From: DATLMR01 sp035634255
Lineage (GTDB): Bacteria; Acidobacteriota; Blastocatellia; UBA7656
Assembly: GCA_035634255.1 (NCBI GenBank)
Contig: DASQDI010000013.1
Location: 1 to 38,382, forward strand
Reading direction: 5' to 3'
DNA: 38,382 bases
The position numbers and the translations under genes are program-made. This document shows, one piece after another, positions 25,983 through 32,973 of this stretch; within the stretch, counting starts at the first letter, position 1; each line of letters starts with the position of its first letter. Under the pieces are notes generated by a model. The model had not been told where the DNA came from and did no database searches. It was given only the letters and a program-made list of their open reading frames with translations.

Positions 25983-28787
25983 ATGGCTATCCGCATCCGT
26001 GTCTCCCTGCTTCCGCTCCTGCTGGCGCTCTCTCTGCCGCTCGCCTTAGCGATTGAAGCCTCGGCGCAGGCGGAGGGCGCGGCACCGGCCCCCGCGAACG
26101 GGGCCGTCCCGTCTCCGCGCGCGGTTCTGGGGTTCGAGCCGGGCGCGCCGCGCCAGCTCGCCGACTGGCCGCAGATAGTCGATTACTTCAAGCGGCTCGA
26201 CGCGGCGTCGGGCCGAGTCTCGGTGCATCAGGCGGGGCTGTCGACGGGCCGCCGCCCATTCATCTTCGCCCTGATCTCTTCAGAAGAGAACATCAGGAAC
26301 CTCCCGCGGATTCGCGAGGCACAGGCCAAGCTCGCCGACCCGCGCCTCGTCCGGAGCCCGGAGGAGCGGGAGAGGTTGATCCGCGAGACGCCTTCGGTCG
26401 TCGCCATCACCTGCTCTATCCATTCGACCGAAGTGGTCGCGGCGCAGATGTCGATGGAGCTGGCTTACAGGCTCGCCTCGGACGATTCGGGGCCGACCTC
26501 GAACGTGCTGCGGAACACGGTCCTCGTGCTCGTGCCCTCGGTCAACCCCGACGGCATAGACATAGTCGGAAATTGGTACAGGAAAACGTTAGGCTCGAAG
26601 TTCGAAGGCACGAGCCCGCCCGAGCTTTATCACATCTACACGGGCCACGACAACAACCGCGACTGGTTCATGCTCACGCAGGTAGAGACGCAGATGGTCT
26701 CGAAGCTCTTCTGGCAGGAGTGGTTCCCGCAGATAGTTTACGACGTTCACCAGCAGGGGCAGTACGGCTCGCGCATGTTCGTGCCGCCCTTCTTCGACCC
26801 CGCGAACCCCAACATAGACCCGGTGCTGCTCAGGCAGGTCGGGGCCATCGGGATGAAGATGGCCGCGAACCTCACGGCCGAAGGGTTCAAGGGCATAGCC
26901 ACTAATTCGACCTATGACATGTGGTGGCACGGGGGCCTGCGGACCGCGCCCTACTACCACAACTCGGTCGGCATCCTCACCGAAGCGGCCTCCGCGAACC
27001 TCGCGACCCCTCTGGAGATCAAGCGCGAGCAGCTGCGCTCCTCCGCGCGCGGGCTTCAGGACCCGCTCGCTCCCGCCATCAATTTCCCCGCGCCGTGGGA
27101 GGGGGGCACCTGGAGCCCGCGCGACATCTTCGACATGGAGCTGATCACCTGCCGGACCGTTCTCGAAGAGGCCGCTCTGCACCGCGAGGCCCTGATCCGT
27201 AACTTCGTGGGGCTGGCGGAGCGGGCCATCGAAGCGGGCAGGCGCGAAGCGCCTTACGCTTACGTCGTGCCCTCCGCCCAGGCCGACAGGCCGACATCAG
27301 AGCGGATGATCGACATCCTCATGCGGCAGGGCGTCGAAGTCCACCGCGCGAAATCCGACTTCACGGCCGATGGTAAGACGTATGGGGCTGGCAGCTACGT
27401 CATCCTGCTCGCCCAGCCTTACCGCGCGAACGTCAAATGCCTCTTCGAAGCGCAGACTTATCCCGACCGCAGGCTCTACCCCGGAGGCCCCGCCGAGCCG
27501 CCTTACGACGTGGCGGGCTGGACCCTGCCCATGCAGATGGGCGTGAGCTACGCGGCCGCGGGCGCGCGGTTCGCCGCCGATCTTGAGAAGCTCGAACCCC
27601 TGGGCGCGCGCGCCGCCCTCCCCGGTTCGAGCGAGTTGAAGGCGGCCCTCGCCCGCCCCGTCTCCAGCGGGACACTCTACCTCCGGGCCGACGCCAACAA
27701 CGCTTACCTGCTCATCAACGAGCTGTTCAAATCGCCAGGCACGGTCTCCATCTACAGGCTGGCGCGCCCCGCGACAATCGGGGCGGCCTCTTATAAGCCC
27801 GGCGATTTCGTGATCGACTTCAACGCGCCGAAGGAGAGGAAGCTTCAGGAGATTTACGCCCTCGCGGAGAGGCTTTCGGTCGCAGAGCACCTCGGCTTCG
27901 CGAGGGGCGGGAGGGCGAACCTGAAATCCTCCGCCGACTTCTCTCCCCTCGCGAAGCCGCGCACCGCGCTCTACCGAAGCTGGATGGCCTCGATGGACGA
28001 GGGGTGGACGCGGTGGGTGCTCGAACAGTTCGGCTTCGAGCACACAAATATCTTCGACGCGGACGTGCGCGCGGGGAATCTCAGAGAGAGGTTCGACGTG
28101 GTGATCCTGCCCGACCAGAGCATGCAGCAGATCGTCGCGGGCAACCGCGCGGGCTCGTACCCGGAAGAGTACACGGGCGGGATCACGGAGGCGGGGGTGG
28201 CGAACCTCAAGGCTTTCGTGGAAGCGGGCGGAGTGCTCGTCTGCCTGGACTCGTCGTCGGAGCTCGCGATAAACCGATTCGGTCTGCCGGTCAGCAACGC
28301 GCTCGACGACCTGCGCCGCGATCAGTTCTACGCTCCCGGCTCCATCTTTCGCGCGGCCCTCGACGGCTCGCACCCTCTCGCGTCGGGGATGCCCCCGGAG
28401 GCCGACCTCTACTTCGTGAGCGGCTCCCGCAGAGGGCCGGCCCCCGAAGAGGTTCAGTCGGCGAGCCCCGCGGCCCCGAGGCAGCCGCCCGCGCGCAGGG
28501 AAGACGTGCTCTTCGTCAGCGCGTACGCCTTCGAGATCACCGACCCCGCGAGGGCGGTATCGGTCGCGCGCTACGTGGACGGGAACCCTCTGAGGTCGGG
28601 CTGGCTGCTCGGCCCTGAGCACATCGCGGGCAAGTCGGCGCTGGTCGACGCGAAGCTGGGTAACGGCCGCGTGATCCTGTTCGGCTTCCGGCCCCAGCAC
28701 CGCGCGCAGACCTGGGGCACTTTCAAGCTGCTGTTCAATTCGATACTTATGGGGGCCGGCGGCCGGGACTCAGGAGTCAGGGGCTAA
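25983..28787 (+). CDS. M14 zinc carboxypeptidase-like metallopeptidase, exported
   Basis: A 934-residue exported zinc peptidase. The start is ATG 25983, giving a signal peptide (LLPLLLALSLPLALAIEASA); the long open frame upstream runs antisense to plsC and is rejected. Zinc ligands His147 and Glu150 lie in CSIHSTEV and His256 in YDVHQQGQ. The substrate-binding HDNNRDWF and NPDGIDIVGNWYRK are typical of the M14 subfamily with D/N-rich loops. A C-terminal region (residues about 560-930) includes a glutamine-amidotransferase-like fold (DVVILPDQSMQQ, VCLDSSSELAINRFG), as in many bacterial M14 homologues. It likely digests peptides in the periplasm or outside, alongside the enzymes of 2426-12303. 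It is convergent with the ferredoxin-MBL gene after 63 bases. Confidence 0.93.
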   Translation: MAIRIRVSLLPLLLALSLPLALAIEASAQAEGAAPAPANGAVPSPRAVLGFEPGAPRQLADWPQIVDYFKRLDAASGRVSVHQAGLSTGRRPFIFALISSEENIRNLPRIREAQAKLADPRLVRSPEERERLIRETPSVVAITCSIHSTEVVAAQMSMELAYRLASDDSGPTSNVLRNTVLVLVPSVNPDGIDIVGNWYRKTLGSKFEGTSPPELYHIYTGHDNNRDWFMLTQVETQMVSKLFWQEWFPQIVYDVHQQGQYGSRMFVPPFFDPANPNIDPVLLRQVGAIGMKMAANLTAEGFKGIATNSTYDMWWHGGLRTAPYYHNSVGILTEAASANLATPLEIKREQLRSSARGLQDPLAPAINFPAPWEGGTWSPRDIFDMELITCRTVLEEAALHREALIRNFVGLAERAIEAGRREAPYAYVVPSAQADRPTSERMIDILMRQGVEVHRAKSDFTADGKTYGAGSYVILLAQPYRANVKCLFEAQTYPDRRLYPGGPAEPPYDVAGWTLPMQMGVSYAAAGARFAADLEKLEPLGARAALPGSSELKAALARPVSSGTLYLRADANNAYLLINELFKSPGTVSIYRLARPATIGAASYKPGDFVIDFNAPKERKLQEIYALAERLSVAEHLGFARGGRANLKSSADFSPLAKPRTALYRSWMASMDEGWTRWVLEQFGFEHTNIFDADVRAGNLRERFDVVILPDQSMQQIVAGNRAGSYPEEYTGGITEAGVANLKAFVEAGGVLVCLDSSSELAINRFGLPVSNALDDLRRDQFYAPGSIFRAALDGSHPLASGMPPEADLYFVSGSRRGPAPEEVQSASPAAPRQPPARREDVLFVSAYAFEITDPARAVSVARYVDGNPLRSGWLLGPEHIAGKSALVDAKLGNGRVILFGFRPQHRAQTWGTFKLLFNSILMGAGGRDSGVRG

Positions 28788-28850
28788 GGCGGGAGCATTT
28801 CAGACTCTCTTTACGGAATACCTTTTGAATTGGCCGAAAACATCGGGCCA

Positions 28851-29741
28851 TCACTGGCCCCCGGCCACTGACAACCGGCCCCTCATCCTCCCTACACACC
28901 TTTCCAGATGTTCGCGCATGCTCGCCGGGTCGAAGTGCGCGCGGCGGCCGTGTCCCGGCAGGACCCACTCGAACCGGTGGTCGAGCAGCCTCTCCATCGA
29001 GCCGAGCTGTTCGCGCCACGAATACCAGCAGACGTTGGGCGAGGCGTATAAAGAGTTGTAAGTGTCGGACCACCAGAGGTGATCTCCCGAAAAGAGGAAG
29101 CGGTCGCGGTAGAGCAGGACCGCGTGGCCGCGCGTGTGGCCCGGCGTCGGGATGGCGAGCAGATCGGGCGACAGCTCGACGGGCTCCCGGCCCGCAAAAG
29201 GGCGCTCGATGGCCTCCGTCGAGCGGCTCATGTCGTCGCGGTGCAGGACTCGCTCGCACTTGAAGTGTTCGGCCCACTTCTCGTGGTCGGCCACGTCGTC
29301 GCGGTGCGTGAGAAACATGGTCCGCACGCCGCCGAGCTCTCGGATGCGCCGCGCGAGAGGGAGGTTGAACCGCGGGGAGTCGACCAGCACGTTGCCTTCC
29401 GGCCGCGCGATCAGGTAGCTCGACGCGCCGTAAGAAGACTCCGAAGCGAAGCCGCAGAAGTATACGTTCCCTTCCACCTTTTCGGGGAAAGCCGAGACGG
29501 CCCGCTTGATGTCATGGCTTCCGAGCGCGCCGATTGACGCGGTGGGGCAGGTGACCAGGGCCTTGAGCGCGGCCATCTCCTGTTCGGGAGACGAGGGCTG
29601 TCGATGGACTATCGACTGGTCGCCGATGTCGGAAAAGGTGTCGGGCGCTATCTGCCGGCAGAGGTCGCAGTCGATGCAAGTGCTGTCGACGTAGAAATCT
29701 CCCTCGACGTTTTCCTCTCGCCTCAGTTCGATTAAAGCCAT
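28851..29741 (-). CDS. Ferredoxin / metallo-beta-lactamase fusion protein
   Basis: A 296-residue protein with two parts. Residues 1-75 are a single-cluster ferredoxin: Cys22, Cys25, Cys28 (STCIDCDLCRQIAPDTF) and Cys65 (VTCPTASIG). Residues 85-290 are a metallo-beta-lactamase fold: MFLTHRDDVADHEKWAEHF is a variant of the HxHxDH metal motif, IPTPGHTRGHAVLL gives the second His, FLFSGDHLWW the bridging Asp and VLPGHGRRAHFD the last His. The fused iron-sulfur part suggests electron transfer to or from the hydrolase or diiron site; the substrate is unknown. It follows aroF on the same strand after 78 bases with a hairpin between. The last six residues (SVAGGQ) are encoded by a GC word also found near 21281. 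Confidence 0.9.
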   Translation of the reverse strand: MALIELRREENVEGDFYVDSTCIDCDLCRQIAPDTFSDIGDQSIVHRQPSSPEQEMAALKALVTCPTASIGALGSHDIKRAVSAFPEKVEGNVYFCGFASESSYGASSYLIARPEGNVLVDSPRFNLPLARRIRELGGVRTMFLTHRDDVADHEKWAEHFKCERVLHRDDMSRSTEAIERPFAGREPVELSPDLLAIPTPGHTRGHAVLLYRDRFLFSGDHLWWSDTYNSLYASPNVCWYSWREQLGSMERLLDHRFEWVLPGHGRRAHFDPASMREHLERCVGRMRGRLSVAGGQ

Positions 29742-29782
29742 GATCGGTCCCCGGTCTCAGAGTCTCCGTATTAATTCTAGCG

Positions 29783-29819
29783 CGCGGGACCGAAAACCGA
29801 AAACTCGGAACGGCCCGCG
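29783..29819 (-). terminator. Hairpin after aroF
   Basis: CGCGGGCCG (29811-29819) pairs with CGGTCCCGCG (29783-29792) with one bulge, immediately after the aroF stop. No U-tract follows. It may attenuate transcription into the ferredoxin-MBL gene. Confidence 0.4.
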
Positions 29820-30839
29820 TCAGTTGATGTGGCGCGATTCGTTGGCGACGCAGCGGCGAATCTCGCCCATCACTTCCGCGAAATCCTCCAGGGTGAGAGA
29901 CTGCGGGCCGTCCGACCATGCCTCCTGCGGGCGGGGGTGGACTTCGATTATCAGGCCGTCGGCCCCTATGGCGACCGCCGCCTTCGAGAGCGGGCGGATC
30001 AGGCTACGCTTCCCGGTGCCGTGCGAAGGGTCCACCACCACGGGCAGGTGGCTCAGCTCGTTGAGCACGGGGACCGCCGCGAGGTCGAGCGTGTTGCGCG
30101 TCGCCGTCTCGAAGGTGCGTATGCCCCGCTCGCATAAGATCACCTGGTCGTTGCCGTGCGAGGCGATGTATTCGGCCGACAGCAGCAGCTCTTTGAGGGT
30201 CGAGCTCATGCCGCGCTTGAGCAGGACCGGCTTGCCGGCCCGCCCGAGCCTCTTGAGCAGCGCGAAGTTCTGCATGTTGCGCGCGCCGACCTGAAGGATG
30301 TCCGCGTACTCGGCCACCACCTCCGCGTCGTCGCTCGTCACGACTTCGGTCACGATCTTCAGGCCGGTGTGCGCGCGCGCTTCGGCCAGGAGCTTGAGCC
30401 CTTCCACTTCGAGGCCTTGAAAATCGTAGGGCGAGGTGCGCGGCTTGTACGCGCCCCCGCGCAGAATCTGGGCGCCCGCCTCCTTGACCGCGACGGCCGT
30501 CTCGATCAGTTGCTCGCGCGTCTCGACCGAGCACGGGCCCGCCATCACGATGAACTCCTTGCCGCCGATTTCGAGGTCGCCCACGCGCACTATGGTCTTC
30601 TGCGGCCTGAGCTCGCGGCTCACGAGCTTGTAGGGCTGGAGTATGCGCAGCACGTCGGCCACGCCCGGCACGCAGCGCAGGGCTTGCAGGTGTTCCTCCC
30701 TTTCGCCGCTGCCCACGGCCCCGATCACCACCCGCTCTTCGCCGCGGATCAGGTGCGGGGTGTAGCCCAGGTGGCGAACGCTTTCGCATGCCTCGTTAAT
30801 CTGCTCTTCCGTCGCGTCCGGTCTCATAGCTATGATCAT
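29820..30839 (-). CDS. aroF: 3-deoxy-7-phosphoheptulonate (DAHP) synthase, AroF type I-beta
   Basis: A 339-residue enzyme that condenses phosphoenolpyruvate and erythrose-4-phosphate, the first step of aromatic amino acid synthesis. An N-terminal ferredoxin-like (ACT-type) domain (residues 1-68, MIIAMRPDATEEQ, VVIGAVGSGE) precedes the TIM barrel: FIVMAGPCSVETREQ, LRGGAYKPRTSPY, GLKIVTEV, LQVGARNMQNF, KPVLLKRGM and VVVDPSHGTGKR. The Bacillus- and Thermotoga-like layout is usually feedback-regulated through the N-terminal domain. The ATG overlaps the pheA stop (ATGA), with GGAGAAGCG as ribosome site inside the end of pheA. The pair is one operon under the leader control upstream. Confidence 0.96.
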   Translation of the reverse strand: MIIAMRPDATEEQINEACESVRHLGYTPHLIRGEERVVIGAVGSGEREEHLQALRCVPGVADVLRILQPYKLVSRELRPQKTIVRVGDLEIGGKEFIVMAGPCSVETREQLIETAVAVKEAGAQILRGGAYKPRTSPYDFQGLEVEGLKLLAEARAHTGLKIVTEVVTSDDAEVVAEYADILQVGARNMQNFALLKRLGRAGKPVLLKRGMSSTLKELLLSAEYIASHGNDQVILCERGIRTFETATRNTLDLAAVPVLNELSHLPVVVDPSHGTGKRSLIRPLSKAAVAIGADGLIIEVHPRPQEAWSDGPQSLTLEDFAEVMGEIRRCVANESRHIN

Positions 30840-31726
30840 GATCGCTTCTCCTCATTTTGAAATTGCTCATCTCTCCCCGAGCTTGGGTAGCAGCCAAGCA
30901 CGCGAATGTTTTCGGCCATCTCGGCCAGGTGATCCAGCGCGCGCTGGACGTTCGAGTCCCGCGAATCGCCCGACAGGTCCAGGTAGAACATGTACTCCCA
31001 CGGCCTCCCCTCAATCGGCCTCGACTCGATCTTCGTCAGGTCGATGTCTCGGAGCGCGAACGCGGCCAGCGCGCGGAACAGAGCGCCGGCCCTGTTCTTG
31101 AAGCTGAAGACGATGGAGGTCTTGCGCTCGCTCGCCCGCTCGCCCGGGGCGATCTCAAGAGGGGTGCCGGGGAGGGCGAGCAGGAGGAAGCGCGTGTAAT
31201 TCTGCGGGTTGTCTTCTATGCCCTCGGCGATGACCTGGGCGCCGTAGATGACGGCGGCGGAGCGGCCCGCGATTGCGGCCTCGTCCCCGCGCCCGTTTTC
31301 GACCACCATCTTGACGCTGCCGGCCGTGTCGTACGCTTCCTTGATCGACATCTGCGGGTTGGCGCGCAGGAACCGCTCGCACTGGGCGAGCGCGACCGGG
31401 TGCGAGTAGACCGCGCGAACGTCGGCCAGCCCCACGCCGCGCGGGGCGATCAGGTTATGAATTATCCGCAGGTGAATCTCTCCCAGGATGGTCAGGTCAT
31501 GCTCGATCAGAAGGTCGTAGTTCTTGAGGACCGAGCCCGCGAGGCTGTTTTCAATCGGCACGACCGCGCAGGCGGCCTCCCCGGACGAGACCGCGCGGAA
31601 GACTTCCTCGAATGTGCGGTAAGCGCAGGGGGCGGCCCGCCCGCCGATCATCGCGCGGGCGGCGGCGTCGCTGAAAGCTCCGGGCTCGCCCTGGTAGGCG
31701 ATCTTTATGAGTCCGTCCTGCGTCAT
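30836..31726 (-). CDS. pheA: Prephenate dehydratase (monofunctional, with ACT domain)
   Basis: A 296-residue enzyme that converts prephenate to phenylpyruvate, the Phe-specific branch. The start is ATG 31726 (MTQDGLIKIAYQGEPGAF) with GGAGG five bases upstream; a TTG 12 bases earlier is less likely. The catalytic domain (residues 1-180) has CAVVPIENSLAGSV, YSHPVALAQC and NYTRFLLL with the catalytic Thr. The C-terminal ACT domain carries the KIESRP motif that binds Phe for feedback inhibition. No chorismate mutase part is fused. It is coupled to aroF by a four-base overlap. Expression should be set by the Phe-rich leader and terminator in the preceding 285 bases. Confidence 0.96.
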   Translation of the reverse strand: MTQDGLIKIAYQGEPGAFSDAAARAMIGGRAAPCAYRTFEEVFRAVSSGEAACAVVPIENSLAGSVLKNYDLLIEHDLTILGEIHLRIIHNLIAPRGVGLADVRAVYSHPVALAQCERFLRANPQMSIKEAYDTAGSVKMVVENGRGDEAAIAGRSAAVIYGAQVIAEGIEDNPQNYTRFLLLALPGTPLEIAPGERASERKTSIVFSFKNRAGALFRALAAFALRDIDLTKIESRPIEGRPWEYMFYLDLSGDSRDSNVQRALDHLAEMAENIRVLGCYPSSGRDEQFQNEEKRS

Positions 31727-31739
31727 CCGGGCCTCCAAA

Positions 31740-31781
31740 AACTTCGGGGCCCGCTGCCTTCGTCTGAAGGAGCGGGCCCCG
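31740..31781 (-). terminator. Attenuator terminator (segments 3:4) before pheA
   Basis: An 11-bp stem (31745-31755 with 31771-31781) continues after a one-base bulge into a 5-bp stem (31757-31761 with 31766-31770) and a 4-base loop. TTTTTGGAGG follows on the minus strand, so the U-tract runs into the pheA ribosome site. The 5' arm can pair instead with a segment in the leader ORF. Confidence 0.88.
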
Positions 31782-31845
31782 GTACTTCCTGCGATTTGCT
31801 CTCACCTAAGCAGTCGCGCCCCCCGCTCCTTTAGCGGTGCTAAAG
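31767..31845 (-). promoter_or_regulatory. Alternative attenuator hairpins (segments 1:2 and 2:3)
   Basis: Minus-strand segment 1, CTTTAGC (31839-31845), overlaps Phe codons and pairs with GCTAAAG (31829-31835) across a 3-base loop. Segment 2, AAGGAGCGGG (31822-31831), pairs perfectly over 10 bases with segment 3, CCCGCTCCTT (31767-31776), the 5' part of the terminator. The 1:2, 2:3 and 3:4 pairings are mutually exclusive in the classical way. Confidence 0.8.
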
Positions 31846-31952
31846 CTAAAGCTGAAATAGCTAAAGTTGAAGCGGGCGTGCGACCGGCTCCCGGCCGTGC
31901 GGGCGTCGACTGAATTTGATCCTGACTCTCTTGAAATTATTTCAAATCGCAT
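31806..31952 (-). CDS. pheL: Phe-rich leader peptide of the pheA-aroF operon
   Basis: A 48-codon ORF begins at ATG 31952 with AAGGCGG six bases upstream and ends TAG at 31806. It encodes a run FNFSYFSFSFS (residues 28-38) with five Phe codons and one Tyr codon in ten codons, followed by STAKGAGGATA. Its start is about 23 bases after the predicted transcription start, and its stop is 25 bases before the terminator hairpin. The ORF is not related to a protein family I know; its value lies in its codon content. When Phe-tRNA is short, a ribosome stalled here should free segment 2, block the terminator and let pheA be transcribed. The peptide is longer than the 14-15 residues of enteric PheL. Confidence 0.82.
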   Translation of the reverse strand: MRFEIISRESGSNSVDARTAGSRSHARFNFSYFSFSFSTAKGAGGATA

Positions 31953-31981
31953 TCCGAGCCGCCTTCGCAAATCTGGCGGGC

Positions 31982-32010
31982 ATTATCTTCCAAACGGCGA
32001 GGGCTGTCAA
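31982..32010 (-). promoter_or_regulatory. Promoter of the pheL-pheA-aroF operon
   Basis: TTGACA (32005-32010), a 17-base spacer and GATAAT (31982-31987), read on the minus strand, give a perfect -35 and a five-of-six -10. The start would fall near 31975, in front of the leader ORF. Confidence 0.85.
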
Positions 32011-32089
32011 GTAGCCCGTCAATCGGGCAGAGTTCCGGTCTCGTGTTGACGGCTTCCGGATTCGCGCTCCGCTTCTATAGAATGCCGGC

Positions 32090-32929
32090 ATGCGAAGTGC
32101 GCATGCTCGAAAGAGGCGTCGCGGCCCGGCCTTTTTATACTCGGTGCCGATAGGAGTACTCGGCGGTCTGATCGGGCTGGGCGGCGCGGAGTTCCGGTTG
32201 CCGGTGCTGGCCGGGCCGCTCGGCTATCCGCCGCGTCAGGCGATACCGCTGAATCTGGCCGTCAGTCTCGTCACCCTCGTCGTGTCGCTGGCGATACGGA
32301 TCAACGCGCTGTCGGCCTCGCCCCTCGCCCCCCTGTTTTATGGGATTGCGGCGATGATCTCGGGCGCGGTCGTGGCGGCCTTCTTCGGCCCCGCTCTGGC
32401 GGGCAGGTTGTCGGACGAGAAATTAGAGCGAGTCATTCTCATCCTGCTGGTGGCAATCGGCGTGCTGTTGATCGTCGAGGGGGTCCTGCCGAAGCAACTG
32501 CCCGCGCTCCTGCCGGACAGTCGGGCATGTCACCTCGTCGCCGGCACCCTGTTCGGCCTGTTGATCGGGCTGGTGAGCAGCCTTTTAGGCGTCGCCGGCG
32601 GCGAGTTGATTATCCCGACCCTGGTATTCGCCTTCGGGGCCGATATAAAAACGGCCGGGACGGCCAGCCTGATAGTGAGCCTGCCTACCGTGATCGTAGG
32701 CGTGGCCCGCTACGCGACGCGCGGCGCTTTCGACAGCCGGGAGGATTTGACGGAGACCCTTATGCCGATGGGTTTTGGCTCCGTGATCGGCGCTCTGATC
32801 GGCGGGCTGCTCGTGGGAATACTGCCCGCCTCCGTCCTGAAGGTCGTGCTGGGCGTTATTTTGAACGTCTCGGCGTGGCGCATTTTTCGCGGCCATTCGA
32901 CAGGTGATTCGGCCAAAGTCCCGACCTGA
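32090..32929 (+). CDS. TauE/SafE (TSUP) family membrane transporter
   Basis: A 279-residue inner membrane protein with about eight hydrophobic segments in two related halves: SVPIGVLGGLIGLGGAEFRL and LFGLLIGLVSSLLGVAGGEL each carry the glycine-rich signature of TSUP proteins, which export or import sulfur-containing or organic anions. The substrate is unknown. The N-terminus is basic (RSAHARKRRRGP). The ATG at 32090 lies only nine bases from a TATAGAAT -10-like element (32076), so either the mRNA is nearly leaderless or the true start is further in. It is divergent from the pheL operon, whose promoter sits 80 bases away. Confidence 0.88.
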   Translation: MRSAHARKRRRGPAFLYSVPIGVLGGLIGLGGAEFRLPVLAGPLGYPPRQAIPLNLAVSLVTLVVSLAIRINALSASPLAPLFYGIAAMISGAVVAAFFGPALAGRLSDEKLERVILILLVAIGVLLIVEGVLPKQLPALLPDSRACHLVAGTLFGLLIGLVSSLLGVAGGELIIPTLVFAFGADIKTAGTASLIVSLPTVIVGVARYATRGAFDSREDLTETLMPMGFGSVIGALIGGLLVGILPASVLKVVLGVILNVSAWRIFRGHSTGDSAKVPT

Positions 32930-32973
32930 CGAAAATTCTTTCACGGCATCAACGCAAGCTCAGAACATTACCG

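Noticed and set aside
31839..31875. GCTAAA-type simple repeat
   Set aside because: On the plus strand it looks like a degenerate hexamer repeat, but on the minus strand it is the Phe-codon run of the leader ORF with ribosome site and promoter in place.
31740..31952. T-box or other riboswitch in front of pheA
   Set aside because: No T-box sequence (such as UGGNACCGCG) or specifier stem is recognisable, and the Phe-rich ORF with 1:2:3:4 pairing explains the region better.
32046..32081. Promoter TTGACG ... TATAGA for the TSUP transporter
   Set aside because: The spacer is 24 bases, too long for sigma70; only the -10-like element may be real.
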